Of a DNA stretch of 64,000 nt, positions 54,499-62,164 are shown piece after piece (position 1 is the first letter of the stretch; each line of letters opens with the position of its first letter). Source of the DNA: an uncultured Ruegeria sp. (lineage in GTDB: Bacteria > Pseudomonadota > Alphaproteobacteria > Rhodobacterales > Rhodobacteraceae). The position numbers and the translations under genes are program-made. The stretch is taken from the NCBI RefSeq assembly GCF_947497005.1, contig NZ_CANMFF010000014.1, positions 61,142-125,141 of the forward strand, written 5' to 3'. Under the pieces are notes generated by a model. The model worked only from the letters and a program-made list of their open reading frames with translations. It made no database searches and was not told where the DNA came from.

Positions 54499-54765
54499 AT
54501 GGAAGACATCATCGAAGATCAGGCCGCCGCCAACTATCGCGTGACTGCAGGCGAGCTGCGCCAGTTCATCGAACGGTTCGAGCGTCTGGATGCGGAAAAG
54601 AAAGACTTGGCCGAGCAGCAAAAAGAAGTCATGGCTGAAGCCAAGGCGCGGGGCTACGACACCAAGATATTGCGGAAAGTGGTCGCGCTGCGCAAGCGGG
54701 ACAAGGATGACATTGCCGAGGAGGAGGCAGTGTTGGAAATGTACAAGGAAGCGCTGGGTATGTGA
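54499..54765 (+). CDS. gapR: DUF2312 protein, GapR-type nucleoid-associated factor
   Basis: An 88-residue helical DNA-binding protein. The core YRVTAGELRQFIERFERLDA, EKKDLAEQQKEVMAEAKARG and YDTKILRKVVALRKRDK is diagnostic. GapR forms a tetrameric clamp on overtwisted DNA ahead of the replication and transcription machinery and is essential in Caulobacter. GGGAGA precedes the ATG at 54499. Confidence 0.95.
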   Translation: MEDIIEDQAAANYRVTAGELRQFIERFERLDAEKKDLAEQQKEVMAEAKARGYDTKILRKVVALRKRDKDDIAEEEAVLEMYKEALGM

Positions 54766-54923
54766 CTTCTGCTCAGGGGAGGGGTTCGGTCGCTCCCTTA
54801 CTACGCAGGCGGGCAGTGGTCACGACTTTCCACTAAAATTCCTGCCCGACCTGCGTCAAAGCACATTGTTCTCATCCTATTGTGCTTGTAAGAAAATTGA
54901 AGGGTCCTTGGGGACTGCGCCGT

Positions 54924-55009
54924 GCGGGCGTGATGGAATGGTAGACATATCAGACTTAAAATCTGAAGGGCGTATGCCCGTGTGGGTTCGAGTCCCACCG
55001 CCCGCACCA
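54924..55009 (+). tRNA. tRNA-Leu (anticodon UAA)
   Basis: Acceptor GCGGGCG pairs with CGCCCGC and CCA is encoded. The anticodon stem TCAGA/TCTGA holds loop CTTAAAA (anticodon TAA), a long variable arm follows, and the T arm is GTGGG-TTCGAGT-CCCAC. Eighty-six nucleotides, a class II tRNA. It marks the left border of the phage-derived island. Confidence 0.97.
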
Positions 55010-55081
55010 AAATTTTATGGAAAAAGCAATAAAAACAAACCATTATATTACATTATCTAGTAACAGCCCCACTTTCTTGCG

Positions 55082-55321
55082 TTGGTGCTTGTTCTTTCCT
55101 TCGGACCTGCATGGTCTCAAGTCGCTCAGACCCCGCCCCCAGCTTCGTCTGTAAACATCGACACAGGCGCATTCTGGAGCTTACTGAATGACCGCCGGAA
55201 AGCACACATCTACAATGCCGCTTGTTGCAAAATATGTAGAAAGGGAAAGGCTTGCGGGGATAGCTGCATCAGCCGAAGCTACAACTGCCACAAGGGCGTC
55301 GGCTGCGCCTGCAATGGTTAA
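55082..55321 (+). CDS. Small exported Cys-rich protein
   Basis: About 79 residues starting at TTG 55082 or GTG 55085; the frame is closed upstream by TAA at 55061, and no ATG is available. A short hydrophobic start (LVLVLSFGPAWS) is followed by a Pro-rich linker and a compact Cys-rich domain: YNAACCKICRKGKACGDSCI then NCHKGVGCACNG. The CxxCxKGKACG..SCI..CHxxxGCAC pattern is one I recall from many small secreted bacterial proteins. The start may have been damaged. The stop overlaps the convergent protease gene by 4 bp. Confidence 0.65.
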   Translation: MVLVLSFGPAWSQVAQTPPPASSVNIDTGAFWSLLNDRRKAHIYNAACCKICRKGKACGDSCISRSYNCHKGVGCACNG

Positions 55322-56754
55322 CGGCATTCCACAAAGGTTGTGAAGCTGGCGGCTAAGTCGGCAACTTCCTCAGGTTCTAATTTCTTGTCGTCCAGGCTAA
55401 GAATCGGATTAATGGCATTCTGAGTTAAGAACAGTTTTGCAATTTCTCCTCGTACGGCAAAGTTGACATTCTGTGGTGTATCTCCGATGGCGTCAGTTAC
55501 TACTCGTTCGTTCAATTTTGCGACAACCACGCCGACTACCTCGCCGTCGGATGCAAGCAAAGGGCCACCTGAGTTTCCGCTTTGAATGGGACTTGTAATC
55601 TGCATGGTGCTCAAGTCGCCACCTATGCCCTTCAAAGAAGAAACGGATCCTCGAGTAACGTTAAGACCACCGAGAAGACCCGCATATGGGTAACCAACTG
55701 CGGTGACGTCCGAATTCAATCTCGCAGGGCTGGCCGAAAAAACGGCGATTCCCCTGTCTTTAGGTGCGTCGTATTTTAGTAGCGCTAGGTCGTACTCTTC
55801 GGATGAAGAGACTACAGTTGCTGGCCTGTCATCAATGAACACTTGTGCACACCCGTCTACGACATGCTGGTTGGTAAGTACATGTCCAGCCCGTGAGACA
55901 ATAAAGCCGGTTCCGGCACTTCCTTGAGTGCCGGGACTGGATGCCCCTGGATCTTCACCAGTTGATTCATCCGCCTCCTCGAGTGCTGCGACCACTTGCT
56001 GAATGACCCTATCAAGTTTGCCGTTGTTCGAAATGTCTAGTGGATTGGCCCGGCCTTTTGAAATGCTGGAAGCTACTGCTCCCAGAATGTGGCCATCCTG
56101 TTCGCTTGCAGACAGCATCACCGTTGACCAACCCCCATTTACAAAATCCGACCTAGTATAAAGGGTAGAGCTATCTCTTTTTGTTGCTGAGGAGACGGCG
56201 AGGTTGTTTTTCCTAACTGTGTAGGGATCACTTACAAGCTGATGAGATTGGATAGTAAAGTCATGAAGACTCTGGGCAGTTTCGACTGAGTGAACTCCAA
56301 CGGAAATGGAAAAGCTGCTGTTTGCGTGACGGTAATTCAAAAAGTAGTCGGAATCAGCTTCGCGACGAATCGCGTCTTCAGGCCATAGGAAAGACAACCC
56401 CAAGCCCTCAAAGTACTGGATATCCCAACCATCTTGGGAGATGCGCTCGAATAGGGTCCACGCCAGAAACGCCATGTGCCAGTCTTCGGGATCTGTCTCG
56501 AACACTTCGCGAGAGTAGTCGTCTAGCGCTCGATTACTGATCTTGCCCCACGCCCCATCTAACAGGCCATGATAGTGACCCTCAAATGCAAGTGCAGTCT
56601 GCAGAAACCGCTTGTCTTCGTAGCTGAGATTGGTCGCGTCAAACCCTTGTAGCAACGCCTCAAAGTCTTGCGAACGTGCAATTGAAGGAAAAATCACACC
56701 AACAAGAGAAATAACTGCAACTAGATTTAGCAAAATTCTCATTAAACAGCTCAA
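55318..56754 (-). CDS. Exported trypsin-like serine protease
   Basis: A 478-residue protein: signal peptide (LNLVAVISLVGVIFPSIARS), an N-terminal peptidoglycan-binding-like region (LSYEDKRFLQTALAFEGHYH, GLLDGAWG), a middle beta domain, then a trypsin-like domain from about residue 280. Triad: His in VLTNQHVVDGCA, Asp in EEYDLALLKYD, Ser in IQSGNSGGPLLASDG. There is no PDZ domain, so it is not a standard DegP. It is relatively AT-rich and sits in the island next to the tRNA. Confidence 0.88.
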   Translation of the reverse strand: MSCLMRILLNLVAVISLVGVIFPSIARSQDFEALLQGFDATNLSYEDKRFLQTALAFEGHYHGLLDGAWGKISNRALDDYSREVFETDPEDWHMAFLAWTLFERISQDGWDIQYFEGLGLSFLWPEDAIRREADSDYFLNYRHANSSFSISVGVHSVETAQSLHDFTIQSHQLVSDPYTVRKNNLAVSSATKRDSSTLYTRSDFVNGGWSTVMLSASEQDGHILGAVASSISKGRANPLDISNNGKLDRVIQQVVAALEEADESTGEDPGASSPGTQGSAGTGFIVSRAGHVLTNQHVVDGCAQVFIDDRPATVVSSSEEYDLALLKYDAPKDRGIAVFSASPARLNSDVTAVGYPYAGLLGGLNVTRGSVSSLKGIGGDLSTMQITSPIQSGNSGGPLLASDGEVVGVVVAKLNERVVTDAIGDTPQNVNFAVRGEIAKLFLTQNAINPILSLDDKKLEPEEVADLAASFTTFVECR

Positions 56755-56844
56755 CAGGATGCACGATTTTTTGTGGCAATAGTTTACATGCAGAAAAGGG
56801 TATTTCTAGGACGGCAATGATTGATTTCTGCATTGTGTGAAGAA

Positions 56845-57348
56845 TCAAACATTGCTGGAGCCTTGTGCCATCACCAGCGGCGGCTCCTTCGGAAACGACC
56901 GTATGTCGAACCACTTGAAGCAAGTCCCATCCGCATTGCACTTGTCGCCCATATGCAGATGAGCACCAGTCGTCCTATGCCGGATCAGCGCCGCCCTAAA
57001 TGCTCGCAAGTCAATCAGCCACCAATTCAGGATGGTTTCTCCGTCTGGCCCGGCGTGGCCATAGAACATCCAATCTCCGTGGCCGTTCACAATCTTGGAT
57101 AGTTCGGTTTCGGCACCTGAGGGCAGTTTGGCTCGGATCGTGAACTGATGCGGATACCTTGCGGCATAGCCGTGCCGCCTCACTCTTGCCGCGATACGCA
57201 GGTCCTTGGCGTCCAGCATCAACAGGTCCGTTGCCTGGAAGTGGTCCAGTGGATCTGGAGCGGCGTGCAGGATGTGGTTGCCGATGATGCTCTTTATTTC
57301 TGGTAAGAACTGATCCGACCAATGTCGGTTGATGCTGTAATAACTCAT
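56845..57348 (-). CDS. Phage-type protein of unknown function
   Basis: A 167-residue protein from ATG 57348 (MSYYSINRHWSDQF). Notable stretches: IIGNHILHAAPDPLDHFQAT, DLLMLDAKDLRIAARVRRHG, IVNGHGDWMFYGHAGPDGET and CNADGTCFKWFDIRSFP. The last part reads like a protein that binds a nucleic acid or metal but I do not recognise it. It follows the 57413 gene on the same strand, 64 bp apart. Confidence 0.65.
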   Translation of the reverse strand: MSYYSINRHWSDQFLPEIKSIIGNHILHAAPDPLDHFQATDLLMLDAKDLRIAARVRRHGYAARYPHQFTIRAKLPSGAETELSKIVNGHGDWMFYGHAGPDGETILNWWLIDLRAFRAALIRHRTTGAHLHMGDKCNADGTCFKWFDIRSFPKEPPLVMAQGSSNV

Positions 57349-57412
57349 AACAATACTCAAAAATGTAATGGGGCGCAGACAATGCCGCGCCCGGCTCTCT
57401 GGGCAATGAACT

Positions 57413-57850
57413 TTAAGCTGCGCTTGTCTCCTTCCTATACTCCTTGAGGCTCTTTTCGAAAGTTTCCATTGCTTGATCCAACGGCACATGATTCTTTACA
57501 TGCGCATTCATTGCAAAGGTAAGCATGTTCACTTCGTCTTCGTCGAGCTTGGCAAGTATTGGTTCCATCTTATTGCGGCCCTGCTGACGTTCTCGGAACG
57601 CAGTCGCCATACCTTTTGGGTCACCACAGGCAAGCCAGTCGATGGAAATGCCTTCTTCTTCGCACCAAGTTAGAAACACATCATCAATCAAGATGCCTCC
57701 GTCTTCGTCGACACGCAGGCCTGGGTCCGGCAGGTCGAACCATAGGCAGAATGCCTGTTTTCTCTGCTCACATGTGGCCAAGTCTTCATGGTCAGCCAAA
57801 AAGACTTCAGGATGAACGCTATCGTTCGCGCAAACGCGTTGATCAGTCAT
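57413..57850 (-). CDS. Phage- or plasmid-type protein of unknown function
   Basis: A 145-residue protein from ATG 57850 with GAAGGAAACAGCA upstream. It is acidic, with EDGGILIDDVFLTWCEEEGI and SIDWLACGDPKGMATAFRER; the C-terminal half is helical. The WLACG-type motif occurs in small proteins encoded beside phage regulators in this group. It is controlled from the operator shared with the divergent XRE gene. Confidence 0.65.
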   Translation of the reverse strand: MTDQRVCANDSVHPEVFLADHEDLATCEQRKQAFCLWFDLPDPGLRVDEDGGILIDDVFLTWCEEEGISIDWLACGDPKGMATAFRERQQGRNKMEPILAKLDEDEVNMLTFAMNAHVKNHVPLDQAMETFEKSLKEYRKETSAA

Positions 57851-57873
57851 TGCTGTTTCCTTCGGTTGTGATA

Positions 57874-57892
57874 ATGATAGAAAACATATCAT
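57874..57892. promoter_or_regulatory. Palindromic operator between divergent genes
   Basis: ATGATA, 7 nt, TATCAT: perfect 6-bp arms placed between the starts at 57850 (minus) and 57907 (plus). It overlaps the likely -10 regions and is the natural site for the XRE protein encoded on the right. Confidence 0.6.
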
Positions 57893-57906
57893 AACGAGCA
57901 GTGCAG

Positions 57907-58173
57907 ATGTCAATAGAAATTCTATCAATTAGGCAAATCAAAGCGGCTAGAGCGCTGCTGGCATGGTCCCAAATGGACTTAGCACAGCACTCCGGGGTCT
58001 CGTATCCAACCATTGCCAGACTTGAGACAAAGGACGGAGCAGTGGGTGGACGCAAAGAGACAGCAGTGGCCATTCGCAAAGCACTCGAAGCCCAAGGTAT
58101 TCAGTTCCTTGATGAAGGCGACACGGCCAATGGGGTTGGTGTGGTTTTGGTTTTAAACACCCAAAATGGTTAG
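57907..58173 (+). CDS. XRE family repressor
   Basis: An 88-residue single-domain HTH protein: IKAARALLAWSQMDLAQHSG, VSYPTIARLETKDG, GGRKETAVAIRKALEAQGIQ, FLDEGDTANGVGVVL. This is the short phage/plasmid regulator type. GTG 57901 in frame is an alternative start. Divergent from 57413-57850 across the palindrome at 57874, so it likely represses both. Confidence 0.88.
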   Translation: MSIEILSIRQIKAARALLAWSQMDLAQHSGVSYPTIARLETKDGAVGGRKETAVAIRKALEAQGIQFLDEGDTANGVGVVLVLNTQNG

Positions 58174-58192
58174 TGCATGCCAGCGGAAGTCA

Positions 58193-58543
58193 TCAAAGAA
58201 AGTCCTCGGGCATAAGCTTGCTGCTTTGGAGCAAGTGCTGAAGAGTGTAGGCGACTGAAAGCGCGTCATCCAGTGCATCATGGCCACGCAATGGGGGATG
58301 ATCGATTTTGTAGTACGCAGCCAGAGTATTGCTCCGCGTCACTTTCAGATCCTCGTAGGGCATACCTGCCTTCAAAAGCAAATCGCAGGCGTTACCGAAC
58401 TGAACTACAGGGATTGGTGGCTTAAGACCCTCCACGTAGCAGCTAATGGCCATCATGTTGAATTCGTCTTTGCCCCAAGACCAAAGCTTTGCCCCGTCAG
58501 CGAAGTCCCTCACAGCATCCAGGGTGGTTAATAGTGATGCCCC
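58193..58543 (-). pseudogene. 3' part of a DnaQ-like exonuclease gene, cut at an inversion breakpoint
   Basis: 117 codons encode the C-terminal half of a DnaQ-like (3'-5') exonuclease: GASLLTTLDAVRDFADGAKL, WSWGKDEFNMMAISCYVEGL and DHPPLRGHDALDDALSVAYT, the last containing the HxxxxD of the ExoIII active site. The 5' half, with the first DEDD residues, is on the plus strand at 62165-62446. Joining them across the breakpoint gives KLDAN followed by GASLL in one frame of about 210 codons. Confidence 0.8.
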
Positions 58544-59237
58544 CTTAGCGCTCGGCAAAAACCTCCTGTTCAAAGGAACAGCGGTTGAGGATGTGAAAGC
58601 CTTCCTGAACCAAGGCGTCTCCAACGATGCGCGTCAGGCCGTCAGGCGGGGTGTTCGGGAAAGCATCGAGCATACCCTTTCCAATGTGCGCCGCACCATT
58701 TCAGACCCAAACACAGACGCGCGTGAAGCCATGCAACTGGTCAAAGAGATGTCCAGCCGCGCCAATGTTGTGAAGCTCCGCCTTGTTCTTGGAGGCCCCC
58801 GCGCGGATCGGCTCTTGAATGAATTGGATCGATCCGCAACGGCTCTGGAGCTTCGGGCGGCTGTAGCTCAGAACTCCAAAACCGCACAACGCCAGTCTAT
58901 CCAAAGTCAGGTTGCAGAAGAAACCTCACCCGGCCTGTTGCGTCGAACGACAGGCAACCTCGGCAATCCTCTGGATGCGGCGCGCGCGGTGTCACAGTCC
59001 ATTGCGGCGATAGATCCGGCCAGCATGTCAGCTCGCGAGAGAGGTATGTTCGCGGAAATCGCCAAAGCGCTAACCGGCATCAAAGGAAAGAACGCACAGG
59101 ACGCGCTCAAGGCAGTTAGGGGGGCATTGAAGGGGCAACCTATCAAGGATGCACAATCAGAGCTTATCGGTCGTGTGGTGGCTGGTGCTACTGCTCTTGG
59201 GATTTATCAATCAGGGAAGCAATCCCTAGCGCGGTAA
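58544..59237 (+). pseudogene. 3' part of an Ala-rich phage protein gene, cut at an inversion breakpoint
   Basis: About 231 codons: LALGKNLLFKGTAVEDVKAF, RRGVRESIEHTLSNVRRTIS, LELRAAVAQNSKTAQRQSIQ, ending GIYQSGKQSLAR. The 5' part is on the minus strand at 62447-63729. Rejoined, the two parts give 1,977 nt, exactly 659 codons, reading QDEG then LALGKN. It is a helical, alanine-rich virion-type protein; the virion role is inferred from phage neighbours. Confidence 0.75.
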
Positions 59238-59382
59238 CAGTCCCGCAGACACAGGCGATGAAGAAGGGGACAAAACCGAATTGATGGTAAATCTGCATGT
59301 ACCCCCAGCCAATCGCATAAACGGTAATAGGGGCGCAGAGCAGTATAAGCACAATGGCGAGGTGAATAAGCAATCTACGCAT
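59188..59382 (-). CDS. Small two-helix membrane protein, tentative
   Basis: 64 residues: LLIHLAIVLILLCAPITVYA and FVPFFIACVCGTVTALGIAS with basic N-terminus MRR and charged tail. It overlaps the phage protein 3' part by 50 bp on the other strand and has no clear ribosome site. It could be a holin-like or accessory protein, or a chance frame. Confidence 0.4.
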   Translation of the reverse strand: MRRLLIHLAIVLILLCAPITVYAIGWGYMQIYHQFGFVPFFIACVCGTVTALGIASLIDKSQEQ

Positions 59383-59432
59383 GCCAACAATTTAAGAACG
59401 TCCGCGCGCCACGTCCAGACAGGAGGCAATAC

Positions 59433-59654
59433 ATGACCAGCGAAACCAAGATTTGCGGAGCCAAGACCAAGGGCGGTGTATGCATGGAGACGCCCGTCCC
59501 CGGCAAGACCCGCTGCCGCCTGCATGGTGGGCTATCTACGGGCGCAAAGACAGCAGAGGGGCGCAAACGTCAATCAGAGTGTGCCAAGGCTCTTTGGGCT
59601 GAGCGCAAGCGCCTATTGGCTATCGCGCGGGAAGTCGAATGCGCGACCGCCTGA
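59433..59654 (+). CDS. HGG-motif phage protein with zinc-binding pattern
   Basis: 73 residues: ICGAKTKGGVCMETPVPGKT then RCRLHGGLSTGAKTAEGRKR. The CGAxTKxGxxC...CRxHGG pattern is characteristic of small phage/prophage proteins encoded close to terminase genes. ATG 59433 has AGGAGGC upstream. Confidence 0.75.
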   Translation: MTSETKICGAKTKGGVCMETPVPGKTRCRLHGGLSTGAKTAEGRKRQSECAKALWAERKRLLAIAREVECATA

Positions 59655-59791
59655 GGGGCAATGAAACAGAGTTTCGCGACCAATACGCGCGCGAGGGAGT
59701 CAAACCCGAAAGCCCAATGATATCAATGCTTGTTCCCGGAAAAGGTACAGAGAAAAATGACGGATCGGGATTACTCAACAATCTGGATTGA
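59639..59791 (+). CDS. Tentative small phage protein
   Basis: A 50-codon frame (MRDRLRGNETEFRDQYAREG) that overlaps the end of the HGG gene and the start of the zinc-finger gene, a common phage layout. No ribosome site stands out and no family is recognised. Confidence 0.35.
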   Translation: MRDRLRGNETEFRDQYAREGVKPESPMISMLVPGKGTEKNDGSGLLNNLD

Positions 59792-60008
59792 GGAACTCGA
59801 CCCGCCCTTTGTGCGCATAGTGTCAACTTCTTATCCCTGGCAGAACGCGCACCGGATCGCGCAGCGGGCAAATACACTGGCGCGCAACTATTCTCGGGGC
59901 TGGCACTGTGTCCATTGCGGGGATCTCATGCCGGTGTGGAAGCGGATCGACGCCAAGTATTGCAAGGAAGGCTGTCGCAAGATGGCAGCAAGAAAGCGGC
60001 GCGCCTAA
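59757..60008 (+). CDS. Small zinc-finger protein
   Basis: 83 residues. N-terminal half DYSTIWIEELDPPFVRIVST; C-terminal finger WHCVHCGDLMPVWKRIDAKY then CKEGCRKMAARKRRA, a CxxC...CxxxC arrangement with a basic tail that suits DNA binding. Same strand as the HGG gene, 100 bp downstream. Confidence 0.6.
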   Translation: MTDRDYSTIWIEELDPPFVRIVSTSYPWQNAHRIAQRANTLARNYSRGWHCVHCGDLMPVWKRIDAKYCKEGCRKMAARKRRA

Positions 60009-60159
60009 AGTAGGCAAAAGTAGACAAGCTTTTCCTCAATGCAGGAAAATAGTAAGCAGCAAGAAAACCAAATACCGTAAGGGCTGGAGAGGTTTGCGCC
60101 ACGGTGGCGCAAATACCAAGCGCACCGGTACAACCCCCAATGGGGGACGTACAGTTACT

Positions 60160-60327
60160 TCAAAGAAGCAAGAACTGATGAGCGCCTGCGGCTACGATTA
60201 CCGTAAAGGTGATGACAACTCCAGCGACGTACCCAGTAGGTTTGCGCTGGCGCTTTTTGGGCTTCATACTCCACTCAGCCCACTTTTTCTGGTCATCACT
60301 CAGGTTTGCTTCACCCCAATCGCGCAT
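60160..60327 (-). CDS. 55-residue tail-anchored membrane protein, paralogue A
   Basis: Cytoplasmic basic part (EANLSDDQKKWAEWSMKPKK, RQRKPTGY) then one helix VAGVVITFTVIVAAGAH. It aligns without gaps over all 55 residues with the product of 61255-61422 (28 identities by my count). Such sequence conservation between copies supports a real gene. Confidence 0.6.
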   Translation of the reverse strand: MRDWGEANLSDDQKKWAEWSMKPKKRQRKPTGYVAGVVITFTVIVAAGAHQFLLL

Positions 60328-60430
60328 GCCACCTCAATCCGCAAATAATCAATTACGGCATTTAGGGCGCATAAATGAGGCAAACTTATGGCGGGACTGC
60401 CGCCAAAAAGCCCCTGTTTCCTCAATTTCG

Positions 60431-60655
60431 ATGGGCAAACACATTGTGATTGACCCAGGGAGTCACGAATCGTTACCCCCTGAATTTGACGTCAGCCCCT
60501 TACACAGGCCTCATGTAGCAAAAGTAGCAGAAGTAGCAGGGGTAGACCGTCGAATCCTCATTTTGAGAAACCGGCCCAAAGCTGGACCCGTCGCGAGAAT
60601 AGCAAGAATAGCGGGAATAGCAGGTCGCAAGACTTTCTGCGCAGTACGCGCGTGA
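60431..60655 (+). CDS. Small repetitive phage-type protein
   Basis: 74 residues with short alanine-rich repeats: HVAKVAEVAGVDRRILILRN and GPVARIARIAGIAGRKTF. At DNA level these are 9-bp repeats GTAGCARAA and AATAGCRRG. I recall similar 'ARIARIA' peptides encoded beside phage primase or regulator genes. Its TGA overlaps the GTG of the antirepressor fragment by the sequence GTGA. Confidence 0.5.
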   Translation: MGKHIVIDPGSHESLPPEFDVSPLHRPHVAKVAEVAGVDRRILILRNRPKAGPVARIARIAGIAGRKTFCAVRA

Positions 60656-60801
60656 AGAAAATCTTAGGTGGCGAAAACGGTATATTCGTTGCCTTGAAGC
60701 CGGTTGTGGAGGCGATGGGTCTGAACTGGTCCGGACAAGAACAGAGGGTAAAAAGAGCCCCAATTCCGTCCGAAGGTATATGCGTGATGCATACACCCTA
60801 A
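60652..60801 (+). pseudogene. Truncated phage antirepressor (P22_AR_N domain fragment)
   Basis: 49 codons from a GTG coupled to the previous stop: GENGIFVALKPVVEAMGLNW then SGQEQRVKRAPIPSEGICVM, the start of the P22-type antirepressor N-terminal domain, which normally runs on for about 60 more residues. The frame stops at TAA right after MHTP, and the expected continuation is not found in other frames. A remnant of a larger gene. Confidence 0.6.
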
Positions 60802-61254
60802 TCGTGATGACGATGGCAAGGGAGACTAAGCAGTAAGGCCGAAAGTGTATCATTGTTCTCGTCCGGAACATTGATATGCCTACAGTACAGGTAGCCCTTT
60901 AGCGCCTAGCTGAACGCGACGTAATTGTTCAACCGCCATTGGCGGTTGGACAATCACCTTATGCTACCTTCGGAATGGGCCGCATATAGCCGGTCCCCAC
61001 CTACTTATCGATCCAAGGATACCGTTGTCCGGCGCGGTACTGAACAAGCCCGCACCTTTTGCAAACTCTGTCATTTGGCGTCCAATAGTCCCACCGGTGC
61101 CACTTAAAGATTCCGGAAACCAATCTAAATAACGGGAATGAAAACCGCATCGACTGCTCCAAAGTCATGGCTTTCGTAAATACTTGGTTTTTGTCACTTA
61201 ACGTTAAGGCGAATTGCTAGGCGAGAAGAGTTGCCTTCTTGCGCCATGTCACTC
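60802..61254. other. Non-coding stretch in the inverted segment
   Basis: No gene supported. It holds the 31-bp palindrome at 60924-60954 and a perfect 12-bp palindrome CTTAACGTTAAG at 61197-61208. Confidence 0.5.
60924..60954. repeat. 31-bp near-perfect palindrome
   Basis: Arms of 15 bp around a central T at 60939: ATTGTTCAACCGCCA and TGGCGGTTGGACAAT, 14 of 15 positions paired. Suits a dimeric regulator's operator, a recombination site or a hairpin. Confidence 0.7.
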
Positions 61255-61422
61255 TCAAAATATCAAATACTGAGGGAAGTCACTAGCAACAATGGCCGAA
61301 AACGCGACCACAAAACCTGATACATAGTCTGTCAGCTTAACCTGGCGCTTCTTTGGGTGTAGGGTCCACTCTGCCCATTTCTTGTAGTCGTCGCTAAGTT
61401 CACCATACGCACCACGATTCAT
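61255..61422 (-). CDS. 55-residue tail-anchored membrane protein, paralogue B
   Basis: MNRGAYGELSDDYKKWAEWT, LHPKKRQVKLTDYVSG, then one helix FVVAFSAIVAS and QYLIF. I choose ATG 61422 because it gives exactly the length of paralogue A at 60160-60327. Both lie on the strand opposite to the phage-type genes. Confidence 0.6.
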   Translation of the reverse strand: MNRGAYGELSDDYKKWAEWTLHPKKRQVKLTDYVSGFVVAFSAIVASDFPQYLIF

Positions 61423-61558
61423 CGTTACCACCATTCTGACTGTCAAAGCTGTACTGTTGTTCGTTTGGAAACATTGTCAGAACCAACCTTAACCATGCAG
61501 AAACGTCTCGTTCATGCACCGTTAACATTGGCTCGGCTTCGCTGCGGATCTGGAAAAG

Positions 61559-61573
61559 TTAACCGAATGTTAA
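61559..61573. promoter_or_regulatory. CtrA-type full site
   Basis: TTAA, CCGAATG, TTAA: the TTAA-N7-TTAA spacing of CtrA boxes, followed by C. More GTTAAC-like half sites lie at 61531 and 61198. It is placed between paralogue B (minus) and the plus-strand small genes. Chance occurrence is possible. Confidence 0.35.
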
Positions 61574-61680
61574 CGACCCGTTTTCTGCGTGTTCAACCGC
61601 ATTCACTCATATTGTCATGCGATTGCTTGCCTGAAGAGTCTGATGACCGGGATGCAAAATGAAATTTGAGGGATGAACGG

Positions 61681-61767
61681 ATGCTGGACCTTACTTTGAC
61701 CTTTGCAGCTTCCTCTTCATGGGTTGCCGTTGGTTTCATGTCAGGCTTTACCTTTTTTGTAACTTGA
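61681..61767 (+). CDS. Tentative 28-residue membrane microprotein
   Basis: MLDLTLTFAASSSWVAVGFM and GFTFFVT form one hydrophobic segment; GAGGGATGAACGG precedes the ATG, a good ribosome site. Too short to be sure. Confidence 0.3.
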   Translation: MLDLTLTFAASSSWVAVGFMSGFTFFVT

Positions 61768-61783
61768 AGGGAACTTAAGGCTG

Positions 61784-61993
61784 ATGCACAAGCCATCAAC
61801 CCCTAACACCGCTGCTATGAACGCATTTCAGTTAGAAAGCGAAGACGCTGACTGCAACGCGGCGATGTGGGCTGCGTGTCAACTCATGGTATTGCTTGAA
61901 GACAGGCGGGAGTTGATGCGGGAGTACGCGGACTTGTGGGCCAATAAGTGCAATCCAAATACTCATCTGCACTTTGGCGCAGACCCCATGTAG
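61784..61993 (+). CDS. Small acidic protein of unknown function, tentative
   Basis: 69 residues: NAFQLESEDADCNAAMWAAC then LMVLLEDRRELMREYADLWA, a helical middle. The ATG at 61784 has TTAAGG some distance upstream; ATG 61817 is an alternative start. No family recognised. Confidence 0.4.
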   Translation: MHKPSTPNTAAMNAFQLESEDADCNAAMWAACQLMVLLEDRRELMREYADLWANKCNPNTHLHFGADPM

Positions 61994-62164
61994 CAGGGGG
62001 TAACCGTCGAACTCTCGTTTCCCCTCGCGGGGGAGCCCTTGCTGCCCCTCGAATTGTGTTGTCTACTGTAGCCTTGGCACTGCCCCAGGGGGCTGTACGG
62101 GGTTGAGTGAAGTACCTTGGAACCCATCTTATTTGCACAGTAGATTACCCTTACTTTACCAAGT

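Noticed and set aside
60515..60623. Short tandem repeats considered as a CRISPR array
   Set aside because: Repeat unit is 9 bp with no spacers and lies in a coding frame; not CRISPR.
60500..60871. 123-codon minus-strand frame rich in Cys and Tyr
   Set aside because: Antisense translation of the 9-bp repeats and of the antirepressor fragment.
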